Below, one piece after another: positions 10,901 through 19,795 of a stretch of DNA of 64,000 nt. A program made the position numbers and the translations under genes. The notes below the pieces were generated by a model. It did not search any database. It saw only the letters and a list, made by a program, of their open reading frames with translations, and was not told the origin of the DNA. Source of the DNA: Micromonospora sp. FIMYZ51 (GTDB lineage Bacteria; Actinomycetota; Actinomycetes; Mycobacteriales; Micromonosporaceae); NCBI RefSeq assembly GCF_038246755.1, contig NZ_CP134706.1, positions 5,893,501 through 5,957,500 on the forward strand, read 5' to 3'. Every line of letters begins with the position of its first letter. The first letter of the stretch is position 1.

Positions 10901-11220
10901 TTGACCACGTCGTCCAGGTCGGTGCCGAACTCGTACTGGACGGTGATCGTGGTGAGGCCCTCGCGAGAGGTGGAGGTGACCGTGTCGAGCGCGGGAATTC
11001 CCCGCAGGCTGTTCTCGATCGGCTCGGTCACCTGCGCCTCGACGACCTCCGGCGCGGCGCCGGGGTACGAGGCCACGATGAAGGCGGCGGGGAACTCCAG
11101 CGACGGCAGGAGTTGCTGCTTCAGCGACGGCACGGCGTACGCACCGAACGCCGTGGTCACCACCGCGATGAGGGCTACCAGCCCCCGGTTGGCGAGGCTG
11201 AATCTGGCGAGCAGCGACAT
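7951..11220 (-). CDS. RND-family efflux pump, AcrB/HAE1-like permease
   Basis: The 1089-aa product has the RND two-fold layout: TM1 near residues 10-30, a large extracytoplasmic domain, a TM2-6 cluster (about 330-480), a second large loop (about 540-830), and the last six TMs (about 845-1010), then a Pro/Ala-rich cytoplasmic tail. GAAPEVVEAQVTEPIENSLRG and the TM4 stretch LTLGALTVAVGRVVDDSIVVLE match HAE1/AcrB proton-relay regions. In an organism without an outer membrane it acts at the plasma membrane, without a membrane-fusion protein or TolC nearby. Start ATG at 11220, AGGAG about 12 nt upstream. It is distinct from the MMPL-type pump at 26989. Confidence 0.94.
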   Translation of the reverse strand: MSLLARFSLANRGLVALIAVVTTAFGAYAVPSLKQQLLPSLEFPAAFIVASYPGAAPEVVEAQVTEPIENSLRGIPALDTVTSTSREGLTTITVQYEFGTDLDDVVNKMQNALNRTRLPDGVEPQVLAGSTDDLPAVVLAATGGGADARALAGKLRDTVVPELAAIEGVRSVELTGVRDDLVVITPDPAKLARAKVQPTAIGTALRANGVTVPAGAVVDGERTLPVQVGAPLTTLDELRAIVVGPPPNRRAGPVLLGDVATVSEQLAPPTAITRTNGEESLGIAVTADPDGNAVEISHAVTDRLAELREATGTELTVVLDQAPFVEKSIKTLSTEGLLGLIMAVVVILVFLLSVRSTVVTAVSIPLSVVVALLALWIGDYSLNLLTLGALTVAVGRVVDDSIVVLENIKRHLTYGGSKREAILTAVREVAGAVTASTLTTVAVFAPIALVGGFVGQLFAPFAITVTVALLASLLVSLTVVPVLAYWFLKPVTGADGAAIRRAAEERELRSPLQRAYLPIIRFATGRRAYRWATLAAGLLVLFGTFGLARQLETNFLDDSGQDTLNIRQELPVGTGLAGTDAAARRVEAVLAETPGIQSYQVTAGGGDNPWAGSAGNNVASYALRLGGDTDATEMRGILRERLAQLGPAAGEITFPAGQGGAAANELAVVVRAADPEALARATEQAQAALAGIGGVEDVSTTLADRVPRIDVTVDRIAASRAGLTEAAVGELVGQAFRGTPVGQVSLDGDRRDIVLRLSAQPPVTVEELKALPVGPVRLDAIAQVTETEGPQQVRRIDGERSASVTGTVTGSDLGAISTELQSRLDAIDVPGATLTLGGVSEEQRETFADLGLAVLAAIAIVFLIMMATFRSVVQALILLVSIPFAATGAVALLLVTGTALSVPALIGVLMLVGIVVTNAIVLLDLVNQYRAQGLGVREAVVEGGRHRLRPILMTAIATIFALTPMAFGLTGEGGFISRPLAIVVIGGLISSTLLTLILVPTLYAMVEDTKQALRGRRQPRSADERQDAPVDPEQAGAEPAAAEPTPTGDGAPQSRPVPPAPSGALVDGTDQFEVLRLPKSRQSPFPPNS

Positions 11221-11337
11221 CGGCGTGGCTCACTCCTGAAGGAGACGGACCTAGGGTACGAGCAGTGTGCCCGACCCGGTTCGCCCACCGGTTTCCGGGG
11301 CAGTGCCGATCCGTAACGACGCCACCAGATCCCGCCC

Positions 11338-11410
11338 CACCCGGTTGATCATGAGGTTAGCGGCAGTTGTTGATCTTCAAACTGCCGCTAACCTCATGAT
11401 CAACCGGGTG
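11338..11410. terminator. Perfect 31-bp inverted repeat (TTGATCATGA family) after thrC
   Basis: Arms 11338-11368 and 11380-11410 are exactly complementary over 31 bp with an 11-nt loop. The stem contains GGTTGATCATGAGGTTAGCG. It lies about 35 bp past the thrC stop and 118 bp before the RND start, so it probably ends thrC transcription. A related hairpin with the same TTGATCATGA core lies at 37361-37409. Confidence 0.8.
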
Positions 11411-11443
11411 AGGGTGGGGTGGGGGTGGGGGTGGGGGTGGGGG
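11411..11443 (+). other. G-tract with quadruplex potential at the thrC 3' end
   Basis: The plus strand reads a series of GGGG or GGGGG runs separated by single T residues, ending at the thrC stop codon. At least six runs meet the quadruplex pattern. On the thrC mRNA this would be C-rich, so any quadruplex would form on the template strand. Confidence 0.7.
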
Positions 11444-12493
11444 TCAGGTTAGGTCTAGGGAGCGGGCGGCGGCGAGCGGGTCGTTGGCGATGGTGACCGG
11501 GGTCGGGGCGGTGGAGATCGCCCATTCCGGATCCTTCAGGCCGTGCCCGGTGACCGTGCAGACCACTGTGGAGCCGGCCGGCACCCGACCGGCCGCGGCC
11601 TGCTGGAGCAGCCCCGCCACGCTGGCTGCGCTGCCCAGTTCCACGAAGACACCGACCTCGCGGGCCAGCAGCCGGTACGCGGCGAGGATCTCCCGGTCGG
11701 TGACCGCGTCGATCAGACCGCCGGAGGCGTCCCGGGCATCCAGCGCCTTGGTCCAGCTCGCCGGGTTGCCGATCCGGATGGCGGTGGCGATGGTGGACGG
11801 CTCGGCGACCACCTGACCGGTGACGATCGGCGCGGCACCGGAGGCCTGGAAGCCGTACATCTTCGGGGTGCGGCTGGCGTTGCCGGCGGCGGCGTCCTCG
11901 GTGTAGCCCATCCAGTAGGCGGTGATGTTGCCGGCGTTGCCCACCGGCAGGCAGTGGATGTCAGGCGCGTCACCGAGCGCCTCGACGATCTCGAACGCCG
12001 CCGTCTTCTGGCCGTGCAACCGGTCGATGTTCACCGAGTTGACCAGGGCCACCGGGTAATCCTGGGAGAGCTTGGCGGCCAAGGCCAGGCAGTCGTCGAA
12101 GTTGCCGTTGATCTGGAGCAGCTTGGCACCGTGCACCAGCGCCTGAGCCAGTTTGCCCAGCGCGATCTTGCCCTGCGGCACCAGCACGGCGCAGGTCACC
12201 CCGGCCCGGGCCGCGTACGCGGCGGCGGAGGCGCTGGTGTTGCCGGTGGATGCGCAGATGATCGCCTTGTTGCCGGCCTCGACCGCCTTGGAGACCGCCA
12301 TCGTCATGCCACGGTCCTTGAACGAGCCGGTCGGGTTCGCACCCTCCACCTTGAGGTAGACGTCGCAGCCGAGCCGGGCGGAGAGCACCGGTGCGGGCAG
12401 CAACGGGGTGTTCCCCTCGTGCAGGGTGACGACGGGCGTGGCCGCGGTGACCGGCAGCCGGTCCCGGTAGGCGTCGATCAGGCCCCGCCACAT
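11444..12493 (-). CDS. thrC: Threonine synthase
   Basis: PLP enzyme converting O-phosphohomoserine to threonine. The 349-aa length is typical of the short bacterial class. The PLP lysine lies in [11 protein letters not shown], and the phosphate-binding loop is [13 protein letters not shown]. Start ATG at 12493 with AGGAGAG upstream. It follows hom by 133 bp. The 3' end abuts the G-tract and the long hairpin. Confidence 0.97.
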   Translation of the reverse strand: MWRGLIDAYRDRLPVTAATPVVTLHEGNTPLLPAPVLSARLGCDVYLKVEGANPTGSFKDRGMTMAVSKAVEAGNKAIICASTGNTSASAAAYAARAGVTCAVLVPQGKIALGKLAQALVHGAKLLQINGNFDDCLALAAKLSQDYPVALVNSVNIDRLHGQKTAAFEIVEALGDAPDIHCLPVGNAGNITAYWMGYTEDAAAGNASRTPKMYGFQASGAAPIVTGQVVAEPSTIATAIRIGNPASWTKALDARDASGGLIDAVTDREILAAYRLLAREVGVFVELGSAASVAGLLQQAAAGRVPAGSTVVCTVTGHGLKDPEWAISTAPTPVTIANDPLAAARSLDLT

Positions 12494-12626
12494 GTCGCTC
12501 TCCTCGTCTGTGTCCCGTCCGGGTCACCATCAGCCTCGCGTAGCCCGGCGGACCGCGTCCCGCCGCACCCTCGCGCACCCATCTGGCGGGACACCGGATC
12601 CCGCCGCACCAGCCGATCAGCTGCGG

Positions 12627-13940
12627 TCAGAGACCGCCCTCGACCCGCAGCACGCTCGCCACCGACCGGACGATGTCCAGGCCCCGCAGCTCCTGGACGG
12701 TCGCGGCGAGTGCCGCGTCCGGCGCCACATGAGTCACGATCACCAGTACGGCGTCGCCGTTGCCGCCGCCCGACGGGCCCTGTCGCACCGTGGCGATGGA
12801 GACGTCGTGCCGGGCGAAGACGCCGGCCACCGCCTCCAGCACACCCGGCCGGTCGGCCACGTCGAGGCTGATGTGATAGCGGGTGAGCGCCTCCCCCATC
12901 GGCCGGACCGGCAGGGCCGCGTACGCGGACTCGCTGGCCACCCGGACCCCGGCGAGCCGGTTGCGGGCCACCGCCACCACGTCGCCGAGCACCGCGCTGG
13001 CGGTCGGCGCACCACCCGCGCCCCGCCCGTAGAACATCAGCTGCCCGGCCGCCTCCGCCTCGACGAAGACCGCGTTGAACGCGTCGCCGACGCTGGCCAG
13101 CGGATGGGTCAGCGGGATCATCGCCGGGTGCACCCGGACACTCACCGTTTCCCGGCCCTGACCGTCCGCGCCCCGGGCCGCGATGCAGAGCAGCTTGATC
13201 GTGCAGCCCATCGCCTTCGCGCTGGCCATGTCGGCCGCGGTGACCTCGGTGATGCCCTCCCGGTGCACGTCGGCCGCGCCGACCCGGGTGTGGAAGGCAA
13301 GCGAGGCGAGAATGGCCGCCTTGGCCGCCGCGTCGAAGCCCTCCACGTCCGCGGTCGGGTCGGCCTCGGCGTACCCCAGCTCGGTTGCCTCCTCCAGCGC
13401 CTCGGCGAAGCCGGCGCCGGTGGCGTGCATGGCGGAGAGAATGAAGTTCGTGGTGCCGTTGACGATGCCGGTGACCTGGGTGATCCGGTCGCCGTGCAGC
13501 GACTCGCGCAGCGGGCGCAGCAGCGGGATGGCCCCGGCCACCGAGGCCTCGTAGTAGAGGTCGCCGCCGCCCTCGGCCGCCGCGTCGTGCAGCGCGCCGC
13601 CGTCCTCGGCGAGCAGGGCCTTGTTGGCGGTGACCACGCTCTTGCCCGCCCGCAGCGCCTCCACCAGCCAGCCGCGCGCCGGCTCGATCCCGCCGATCAC
13701 CTCGACCACCACGTCCACGTCGTCGCGCTTGATCAGCCCGAGCGCGTCGGTGGTGAACAGGCCCGGGTCCACCGGCAGGTCGCCGCGGTCGCGCCCGAGC
13801 CGGCGTACGGCGATGCCGGCGATCTCCAGCGGCGCACCGATCCGGGCGGCGAGGTCCGCCGACTGCTCATTCAGCAGCCGGACCACCTCGGCACCCACGG
13901 TGCCGCAACCGAGCAGGGCCAGGCGCACAGGTGACTTCAT
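12627..13940 (-). CDS. hom: Homoserine dehydrogenase with ACT domain
   Basis: NAD(P)H-dependent reduction of aspartate semialdehyde to homoserine, at the methionine/threonine branch. The 437-aa protein has the Rossmann motif LLGCGTVGAEV at its start, VNGTTNFIL and the catalytic region GYAEADPTADVEGFDAAAK. A C-terminal ACT domain (about 350-435) suggests threonine feedback, as in other actinobacterial Hom. The ATG overlaps the lysA stop (ATGA), indicating translational coupling. Confidence 0.97.
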   Translation of the reverse strand: MKSPVRLALLGCGTVGAEVVRLLNEQSADLAARIGAPLEIAGIAVRRLGRDRGDLPVDPGLFTTDALGLIKRDDVDVVVEVIGGIEPARGWLVEALRAGKSVVTANKALLAEDGGALHDAAAEGGGDLYYEASVAGAIPLLRPLRESLHGDRITQVTGIVNGTTNFILSAMHATGAGFAEALEEATELGYAEADPTADVEGFDAAAKAAILASLAFHTRVGAADVHREGITEVTAADMASAKAMGCTIKLLCIAARGADGQGRETVSVRVHPAMIPLTHPLASVGDAFNAVFVEAEAAGQLMFYGRGAGGAPTASAVLGDVVAVARNRLAGVRVASESAYAALPVRPMGEALTRYHISLDVADRPGVLEAVAGVFARHDVSIATVRQGPSGGGNGDAVLVIVTHVAPDAALAATVQELRGLDIVRSVASVLRVEGGL

Positions 13941-15322
13941 CCAACATCCAATGCCAGCAGGTCCTCTTCAGTCTCCCGTCGAACGATCAGCCGAGCTTGG
14001 CCGTTACTTACCGCGACCACCGGGGGGCGGGGTACATGGTTGTAGTTGCTGGCCATGCTGCGACAGTAGGCACCCGTGCCGGGTACCGCGACAAGATCTC
14101 CGGGCTGCACGTCGGCGGGCAGGAATTCATCCTTCACCACGATGTCCCCGGACTCACAATGCTTTCCCACCACGCGGGCGAGCATCGGCTCCGCGACGCT
14201 GGCCCGGGAGGCCAGGGTGGCCGAGTAGGAGGCGTCGTAGAGGGCCGTGCGGATGTTGTCGCTCATCCCGCCGTCGACACTCACGTACGTGCGGATGCCA
14301 TCGACATCCTTGATCGTACCCACCTGGTAGAGGGTGAACACGGCCGGGCCGACGATCGCCCGGCCGGGCTCGATGGAGAGCTGCGGCACAGCCAGCCGCT
14401 CCGCCGCGCACTCCGAATCCACGATCTTGCGCAGCCGCTTGGCCAGGTCGTGCGGGGTCGAGGGGTCGTCCTGCGTGGTGTACGCGATGCCGAAGCCGCC
14501 GCCGAGGTCCAGCTCGGGCAGCTCCACGCCCCGGGCGTCCCGGATCTGCGCCTGAAGCGCCAGCACCCGGCGGGCGGAGACCTCGAAGCCGCTGGTGTCG
14601 AAGATCTGCGAGCCGATGTGCGAGTGCAGGCCGCGCAGTTCCAACACGTCCTCGTCGAGGATGCGCAGCGCGGCGGCGATGGCCACCCCGCCGGCCAGCG
14701 AGAACCCGAACTTCTGGTCCTCGTGGGCGGTGGCGATGAACTCGTGGGTGTGCGCCTCCACGCCGACGGTGACCCGGAGCAGCACCCGGGGACGTACGCC
14801 CCGTTCGCGGGCCAGCGCGGTGAGCCGGTCGATCTCGGTGAACGAGTCGACGATGATCCGGCCGACCCCGACGTCCAGCGCCCGGCCCAGTTCCGCCACG
14901 GACTTGTTGTTGCCGTGGAAACCGATCCGTTCCGGGGGCATCCCGCCGGCCAGCGCCACGGCCAGTTCGCCGCCGCTGCACACGTCGAGGAAGAGCCCCT
15001 CCTCGGCGATCATCCGGACCACCGCGCGGCAGAGGAACGCCTTGCCGGCGTAGTAGATGTCCTCGGTCGGGAAGGCGGCCCGGAAGTCCCGGCAGCGCGA
15101 GCGCAGGTCGTTCTCGTCAAGCACGTAGACCGGGGTGCCGAACTCGGCGGCCAGGTCGCGTACGTCCAGGCCCGCGACGACCAGGGCGCCGGCGTCGCCG
15201 CGCGTGGTGTTGCGCGGCCACAACTGCGGCGTCAGGGCGTTGACGTCAGCCGGGGTACGCAGCCAGGCCGGCCCCCGGTTGCCGAGGTCGCCGTGCAGGG
15301 CACCGGCCTCATGAGCGCGCAT
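13937..15322 (-). CDS. lysA: Diaminopimelate decarboxylase
   Basis: PLP enzyme for the last step of lysine synthesis. The 461-aa, alanine-racemase-fold protein has the PLP lysine in IYYAGKAFLCRAV, HSHIGSQIFD and the glycine-rich phosphate loop EPGRAIVG. Start ATG at 15322, only 2 bp after the argS stop; the stop overlaps the hom start by 4 bp. argS, lysA and hom therefore read as one operon. Confidence 0.97.
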   Translation of the reverse strand: MRAHEAGALHGDLGNRGPAWLRTPADVNALTPQLWPRNTTRGDAGALVVAGLDVRDLAAEFGTPVYVLDENDLRSRCRDFRAAFPTEDIYYAGKAFLCRAVVRMIAEEGLFLDVCSGGELAVALAGGMPPERIGFHGNNKSVAELGRALDVGVGRIIVDSFTEIDRLTALARERGVRPRVLLRVTVGVEAHTHEFIATAHEDQKFGFSLAGGVAIAAALRILDEDVLELRGLHSHIGSQIFDTSGFEVSARRVLALQAQIRDARGVELPELDLGGGFGIAYTTQDDPSTPHDLAKRLRKIVDSECAAERLAVPQLSIEPGRAIVGPAVFTLYQVGTIKDVDGIRTYVSVDGGMSDNIRTALYDASYSATLASRASVAEPMLARVVGKHCESGDIVVKDEFLPADVQPGDLVAVPGTGAYCRSMASNYNHVPRPPVVAVSNGQARLIVRRETEEDLLALDVG

Positions 15323-15324
15323 GT

Positions 15325-16989
15325 CTACATCCTCTCCGGTGCCGAGACGCCGAGCAGGCGCAGCCCGTTGGCGATCACGACCCGGGTGGCGTCGTTGAGC
15401 CAGAGCCGGGCCCGGTGCAGGTCGGTGACCTCCTCGTCACCCCGGGGCAGGATCCGGCAGTTGTCGTAGAACCGGTGGTACGCCCCGGCCAGGTCCTCCA
15501 GGTAGCGGGCGACCCGGTGCGGCTCGCGCAGCTCGGCGGCGGCAGCGACCACGGCCGGGAACTCGGCGAGCGCCTTGAGCAGCTCGTTCTCCTTGTCGTG
15601 GTCGAGCAGTTCGGGCCGGAAGGCGTCGGCGTCGCCCCGGGTCAGGCCGACCTCGGCGGCGTTGCGCCCGACGCTTGCCGTCCGGGCCGCCACGTACTGC
15701 ACGTAGTAGACCGGATTGTCCCGGGTTGCCCGGGTCCACAGCTCGATGTCGATGTCGATCGGCGAGTCGGTGGAGTAGCGGGCCAGCGCGTACCGGGCGG
15801 CGTCCACCCCGATCGCGTCGACCAGGTCTTCCAGGGTCACCACGGTGCCGGCACGCTTGCTCATTCGCACCGGCGCACCGTCGCGCAGCAGGTTGACCAG
15901 CTGGCCGATGAGGATCTCCAGGGTGCGGTCGGGGTCGTCGCCGAAGCAGGCGGCCATCGCCTTCATCCGGCCGAGGTAGCCGTGATGGTCCGCGCCCAGC
16001 ATGATCACGACACGGTCGAAGCCGCGTTCCCGCTTGTCCAGGTAATACGCGCAGTCCGCGGCGAAGTATGTCCACTCGCCGTTGGACTTGCGCAGTACCC
16101 GGTCCTTGTCGTCGCCGAAGTCGGTGGTCCGTAGCCAGGTGGCGCCATCGGCGTCGAAGACGTGCCCCTGCTCGCGCAGCCGGGTCAGGGCCAGCTCCAG
16201 CTCGCCCCGGTCGTGCAGGTCCTTCTCGTTGAAGTAGGTGTCGAACTCCACCCCGAAGTCGCGCAGCGAGGACTTGATCTCCTCGAACATCAGCGCGACG
16301 CCCTCGACCCGGAACACCTCCTGGGCGGCGGTGTCGGCCAGTTCCAGCACGTCCGGCCGGCGGGCGGTGACCTCGGCGGCGATCTCGCCGAGGTACGCGC
16401 CGCCGTAGCCGTCCTCCGGCGCCGGCTCGCCCTTGGCGGCGGCGAGCAGCGAGCGGGCGAATCGGTCGATCTGCGAACCGGCGTCGTTGAAGTAGTACTC
16501 CGTGCCGACCTGGGCACCGGTGGCCCGTAGCAGCCGGCTCAGCGCGTCGCCGACCGCCGCCCACCGGACCCCGCCGATGTGCACCGGGCCGGTCGGGTTC
16601 GCCGAGACGAACTCCAGGTTGATCTTCAGGCCGGCGAGCCGGTCGCCCCGGCCGTACTCCGCGCCGGTCTCGACGATCGTCCGGGCGAGCTGGCCGGCGG
16701 CGGCGGCGTCGAGCCGGATGTTCAGGAAGCCCGGCCCGGCGATCTCCACCGACTTGATCCCCGGCGTGCTGGCGAGCTGGGCGGCCAACGCGGCGGCCAG
16801 TTCCCGGGGCGGGACGCCCACCTTCTTGCTCAGCTGCAACGCAAGCGTGGCCGCGTAGTCGCCGTGCTCGGGGTTGCGGGGTCGCTCGACCGTCGTGTGC
16901 TCCGGCAGCGCGGAGCGGTCCAGCCCTCGGTCGGCGAAGACGGCGTGAGCGGCGGCGAGGACGGCTTCGGCGAGTTCTGCGGGAGTCAC
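15325..16989 (-). CDS. argS: Arginyl-tRNA synthetase
   Basis: Class I synthetase, 554 aa. The HIGH signature is present as [10 protein letters not shown] and the KMSKS equivalent as VRMSKRAGT. The N-terminal Add-1 domain and the C-terminal DALR anticodon-binding domain (from about residue 440) are both visible. GTG start at 16989. It heads the argS-lysA-hom run. A tRNA-Arg gene lies 2.5 kb away on the other strand, without any evident functional link. Confidence 0.97.
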   Translation of the reverse strand: MTPAELAEAVLAAAHAVFADRGLDRSALPEHTTVERPRNPEHGDYAATLALQLSKKVGVPPRELAAALAAQLASTPGIKSVEIAGPGFLNIRLDAAAAGQLARTIVETGAEYGRGDRLAGLKINLEFVSANPTGPVHIGGVRWAAVGDALSRLLRATGAQVGTEYYFNDAGSQIDRFARSLLAAAKGEPAPEDGYGGAYLGEIAAEVTARRPDVLELADTAAQEVFRVEGVALMFEEIKSSLRDFGVEFDTYFNEKDLHDRGELELALTRLREQGHVFDADGATWLRTTDFGDDKDRVLRKSNGEWTYFAADCAYYLDKRERGFDRVVIMLGADHHGYLGRMKAMAACFGDDPDRTLEILIGQLVNLLRDGAPVRMSKRAGTVVTLEDLVDAIGVDAARYALARYSTDSPIDIDIELWTRATRDNPVYYVQYVAARTASVGRNAAEVGLTRGDADAFRPELLDHDKENELLKALAEFPAVVAAAAELREPHRVARYLEDLAGAYHRFYDNCRILPRGDEEVTDLHRARLWLNDATRVVIANGLRLLGVSAPERM

Positions 16990-17089
16990 CGATCCATGTT
17001 ATCGGGGGTAGACTCGGTCCCCGCGGCGGCGACCCGGCATCGGGGGCCGGGCCGCCGGATCCCCTGACCAACCGACCTGACGAGGACCG

Positions 17090-17896
17090 ATGAGCATCAG
17101 CACCCCGGGCGGCCCGCAGCGCCGCCCGACCGTGGTCAGCACCGGCAAGAAGCCGGCGGCGGGTCGGCCGGCCGCCGGCGCCAAGGCTGGTTCCGGCAAG
17201 CCGGCGAACCCCCAGCGCTCCGGCGGCGGCGGCAAGGGGCCCCGCAAGCCGATCACCCCGGTCAAGGTCAGCCAGGGCCGGCCCTGGGGGCCGATCGCGC
17301 TCTTCGTCGCCGTGGGTGTGCTCGCCACCGCCATCATCGGGTACGGCGCCTGGGCGACCTTCAAGGGCAGCCAGTCCTGGCAGGACAAGGCGGCCGCGAT
17401 CGAGGGCATCGTCAACTACCGCGAGACGGACCCGGAAGCCATCAGCAACCAGGAGCACCGGTCCGGCAAGCAGGAGTACGCGCAGAGCCCGCCGGTCGGC
17501 GGTCCGCACAACAACACCTGGCAGCGCTGCCTCGGCGACGTCTACGACTCGCCGATCGCCAGTGAGCACGCGCTGCACAGCCTGGAGCACGGCGCCGTCT
17601 GGCTCACCTACCGCCCGGACCTGCCCGCCGGCGACGTGGAGAAGCTGGCCAGCGTGATCCGCGGCAACGACTTCATGCTGATGAGCCCGTACGAGGGCCT
17701 CGACAAGCCGGTCTCCATCCAGGCCTGGGGTTACCAGCTCAAGGTCGACAACGCCGACGACCCGCGGATCAAGGAGTTCGCCACCACGCTGGCGCAGAAC
17801 GCCTCGGTCGAGCCGGGCGCCACCTGCTCCGCCGGCAACTACACCACCGGCACCGGCACCGAGCCGCGCGAGCTCCAGCCGTCGATGGGTGGCTGA
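17090..17896 (+). CDS. DUF3105 membrane-anchored protein
   Basis: 268 aa. An N-terminal Lys/Pro/Gly-rich cytoplasmic tail (1-65) is followed by one TM helix (about 66-88) and an extracellular domain. The segment with EHALHSLEHGAVWLTYRPDL matches the conserved core of DUF3105, whose function is unknown. Start ATG at 17090 with GACGAGGACCG upstream. It is divergent from argS and is followed by the DUF305 gene with no gap, so the two probably work together. Confidence 0.85.
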   Translation: MSISTPGGPQRRPTVVSTGKKPAAGRPAAGAKAGSGKPANPQRSGGGGKGPRKPITPVKVSQGRPWGPIALFVAVGVLATAIIGYGAWATFKGSQSWQDKAAAIEGIVNYRETDPEAISNQEHRSGKQEYAQSPPVGGPHNNTWQRCLGDVYDSPIASEHALHSLEHGAVWLTYRPDLPAGDVEKLASVIRGNDFMLMSPYEGLDKPVSIQAWGYQLKVDNADDPRIKEFATTLAQNASVEPGATCSAGNYTTGTGTEPRELQPSMGG

Positions 17897-17897
17897 C

Positions 17898-18548
17898 ATG
17901 TCCACCGCCGTACAGGAGCCAGCGGCCGTGGAGGGCACCGGCGGGGCCCCGCCCCGCTCCGCCCGGACGCTGCGCTACCTGACCCTGGCCGTGGCGGCGC
18001 TGCTGCTGCTCGGCGTGGGTTGGACGGGCGCGACGCTGTTCGCTGGGCGTACCCCGGGCGAGGAGTCGGCCGAGGCCGGCTTCGCCCGGGACATGTCCCG
18101 CCACCACGCCCAGGCGGTGGAGATGGCCATGATCGGGTACGCCAACGGCCAGAATCCCGAGATCCGGCAGATCAGCTACGACATCGCCCTGACCCAGCAG
18201 GCCCAGGTCGGTCAGATGCAACGCTGGTTGCAGGAATGGGACCTGCTGCCGACCGGCTCCCGCCCGGCCATGGCGTGGATGCCCGACGGGGTGGGGGTGG
18301 ACGAGAACGGGCTGATGCCCGGGATGGCCACCCGCGAGGAGATCGTCCAGCTGCGCGAGGCCCAGGGCGCCGAGGTCGACAGGCTCTTCCTGGAGCTGAT
18401 GATCAAGCATCACATCGGCGGCGTCCACATGGCCGACGGGGTGCTCAAGGCCACCGACCGCCCCGAGGTGATCCGGATGGCCGAGGCGATGAAGCAGGCG
18501 CAGCAGAAGGAGATCAACGAGCTGCGCAAGCTCCAGCAGGCCGGCTGA
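17898..18548 (+). CDS. DUF305 family ferritin-like membrane protein
   Basis: 216 aa: short cytoplasmic N-terminus, one TM helix (about 28-48), then a helical domain outside the membrane. Histidine/methionine-rich motifs MSRHHAQAVEMAMIG and MIKHHIGGVHMADG fit the DUF305 four-helix fold, often linked to copper or other metal handling (family knowledge; metal not shown here). The ATG at 17898 starts one base past the previous stop codon, so reinitiation is likely. A strong hairpin terminator follows at 18573. Confidence 0.88.
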   Translation: MSTAVQEPAAVEGTGGAPPRSARTLRYLTLAVAALLLLGVGWTGATLFAGRTPGEESAEAGFARDMSRHHAQAVEMAMIGYANGQNPEIRQISYDIALTQQAQVGQMQRWLQEWDLLPTGSRPAMAWMPDGVGVDENGLMPGMATREEIVQLREAQGAEVDRLFLELMIKHHIGGVHMADGVLKATDRPEVIRMAEAMKQAQQKEINELRKLQQAG

Positions 18549-18572
18549 CCCGACCGCCGCCCGAGACGACCC

Positions 18573-18607
18573 GACGCCGCCCCGCTCACCACGAGCGGGG
18601 CGGCGTC
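18573..18607 (+). terminator. Hairpin terminator after the DUF305 gene
   Basis: Perfect 15-bp stem (GACGCCGCCCCGCTC and its complement) with a 5-nt ACCAC loop, 24 bp after the stop. No U-tract follows, which is usual in high-GC actinobacteria. Confidence 0.85.
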
Positions 18608-18726
18608 CTCGTTGCCGCACAACGCCTTTAAGTACGGGGATGAAGCTTTCCGCACCATGTTGAGGCCATAAGACCGATTTTCCCTCTAGGGGTTACTTAG
18701 GGGGAAGTGCACTCGTTGTCCAGCAC

Positions 18727-19419
18727 GTGGGGGTTGCACTCAGAGACGCGCAGCGCTCGGTCACCAGTTGGTGCCGGCGCCACACCATCGGTGGTGACGG
18801 GACGGTAGCCGCCGTCCGTCGCGGACAGCGGCAGGGTGAGCCGGGAGCACTCAGCCGCGAACAGGAGCTGGAACTCATCGACACCCTCCGGGGCGCCCAC
18901 CCCGACGCGTTCGGCCTGGACGAGGAGCTGTGGACCCGACAGAGTCTGCACGCCCTGATCCAGCAGCACTTCGGGCTGACCCTGGACGTCGGAGCGGTCG
19001 GGGCGTACCTGCGGGCCTGGGGACTCGGCCCGCGTGAGCCTCGGGAGCGGGCCTGCGGGCTCTGCGTCGGCGCGGTCGAGCGCTGGGTACGCAGCGAGTA
19101 CCCGGCGATCACGCGGGCGGCCCAGGAGCACCTCGCCGAGGTCTACTGGATCGGTCGGGTCCGGCTGCGCGGCACCATGCCGGCGGCCGACGTGATCTCC
19201 GCCGTCTCCTCACGGGGTCGGGTGCGCTTCATGATCACCACACCGTCGGTGGACCCGCGGCTGCCGCGCGACTTCGTGCTCCGACTCAGCGGCGCCGAGC
19301 AACGCACCGTCCACCTGATCGTGGACGGTTCCTGGGCCCGCAGCGAGTGGCCGCGCCGACTCCCCCGCCGCATCGTGCCGCACCCGTTGCCCAGCTGCGG
19401 GCGGGCGCTTGCCGCTTGA
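18727..19419 (+). pseudogene. Degenerate IS630-like transposase remnant
   Basis: 230 aa from a GTG at 18727, the first usable start after an in-frame stop at 18661. Residues about 45-100 (ALSREQELELIDTLRG and WTRQSLHALIQQHFGL) resemble the winged-helix DNA-binding part of IS630/Tc1 transposases. The C-terminal half resembles the DDE domain, with HLIVDGSWARSEWP in place of the second-aspartate strand. The first catalytic aspartate region reads EVYWIGRVRLRG without a DE pair, so it is probably inactive. No terminal inverted repeats were found. An alternative is a domesticated DNA-binding protein. It sits just before tRNA-Arg. Confidence 0.5.
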
Positions 19420-19478
19420 CCCACGGGTACCGATTCGGCGATCGGCTACGGGGTTTGCTAATCTTCTCCAGTCGCTGA

Positions 19479-19550
19479 GCCCCCGTAGCTCAGGGGATAG
19501 AGCACCGCCCTCCGGAGGCGGGGGCGCAGGTTCGAATCCTGCCGGGGGCA
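19479..19550 (+). tRNA. tRNA-Arg (anticodon CCG)
   Basis: A 72-nt cloverleaf folds cleanly: acceptor GCCCCCG pairs with CGGGGGC; D arm GCTC/GAGC; anticodon stem CCGCC/GGCGG with loop CTCCGGA (anticodon CCG at 19512-19514); T loop TTCGAAT. CCA is not encoded. It reads the CGG codon, common in this genome. No integrase or duplicated 3' end marks an integrated element. Confidence 0.97.
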
Positions 19551-19630
19551 CGTCACAGAACTGCAACAGCGCAGCCTGGTCGATCGCGTGCTGCACATCG
19601 AAGCCACCTTCACGCTTCCTGATCAGCGTC

Positions 19631-19667
19631 CAGAGGCCCAGTCACTCGACTGGGCCTCTGCCCTTTT
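19631..19667 (+). terminator. Rho-independent terminator downstream of tRNA-Arg
   Basis: 13-bp perfect stem CAGAGGCCCAGTC with its complement, 4-nt ACTC loop, followed by CCCTTTT. It lies 80 bp past the tRNA and faces the ArsR operon end, so it may serve both directions. Confidence 0.9.
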
Positions 19668-19795
19668 CGCCGGTAGGGCCGGTTCGTCGGGGCTGACGGG
19701 GACCTTGCCTTGATCAGCCCTGTACGGGTCGGTGGCGTAGGCGAACACTTCCCCGGCGGGCCGGTCGACGTCGGTGCTGGTGGTGATCGGTGGCA

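Noticed and set aside
12557..12592. GTCCCGCC/GGCGGGAC inverted repeat between hom and thrC
   Set aside because: 8-bp arms with a 20-nt loop are weak in such G/C-rich DNA; terminator or attenuator role not convincing.
15437..17938. 833-codon minus-strand ORF across argS and the DUF3105 gene
   Set aside because: Shadow of two well-identified genes in another frame.
18549..19550. tRNA-linked genomic island
   Set aside because: No integrase, no direct repeat of the tRNA 3' end, and no change in base composition were found.
19409..19696. 95-residue plus-strand ORF over the tRNA-Arg region
   Set aside because: It is the translation of the tRNA gene itself (RSSGDRAPPSGGGGAGSNPAGG), a well-known artefact.
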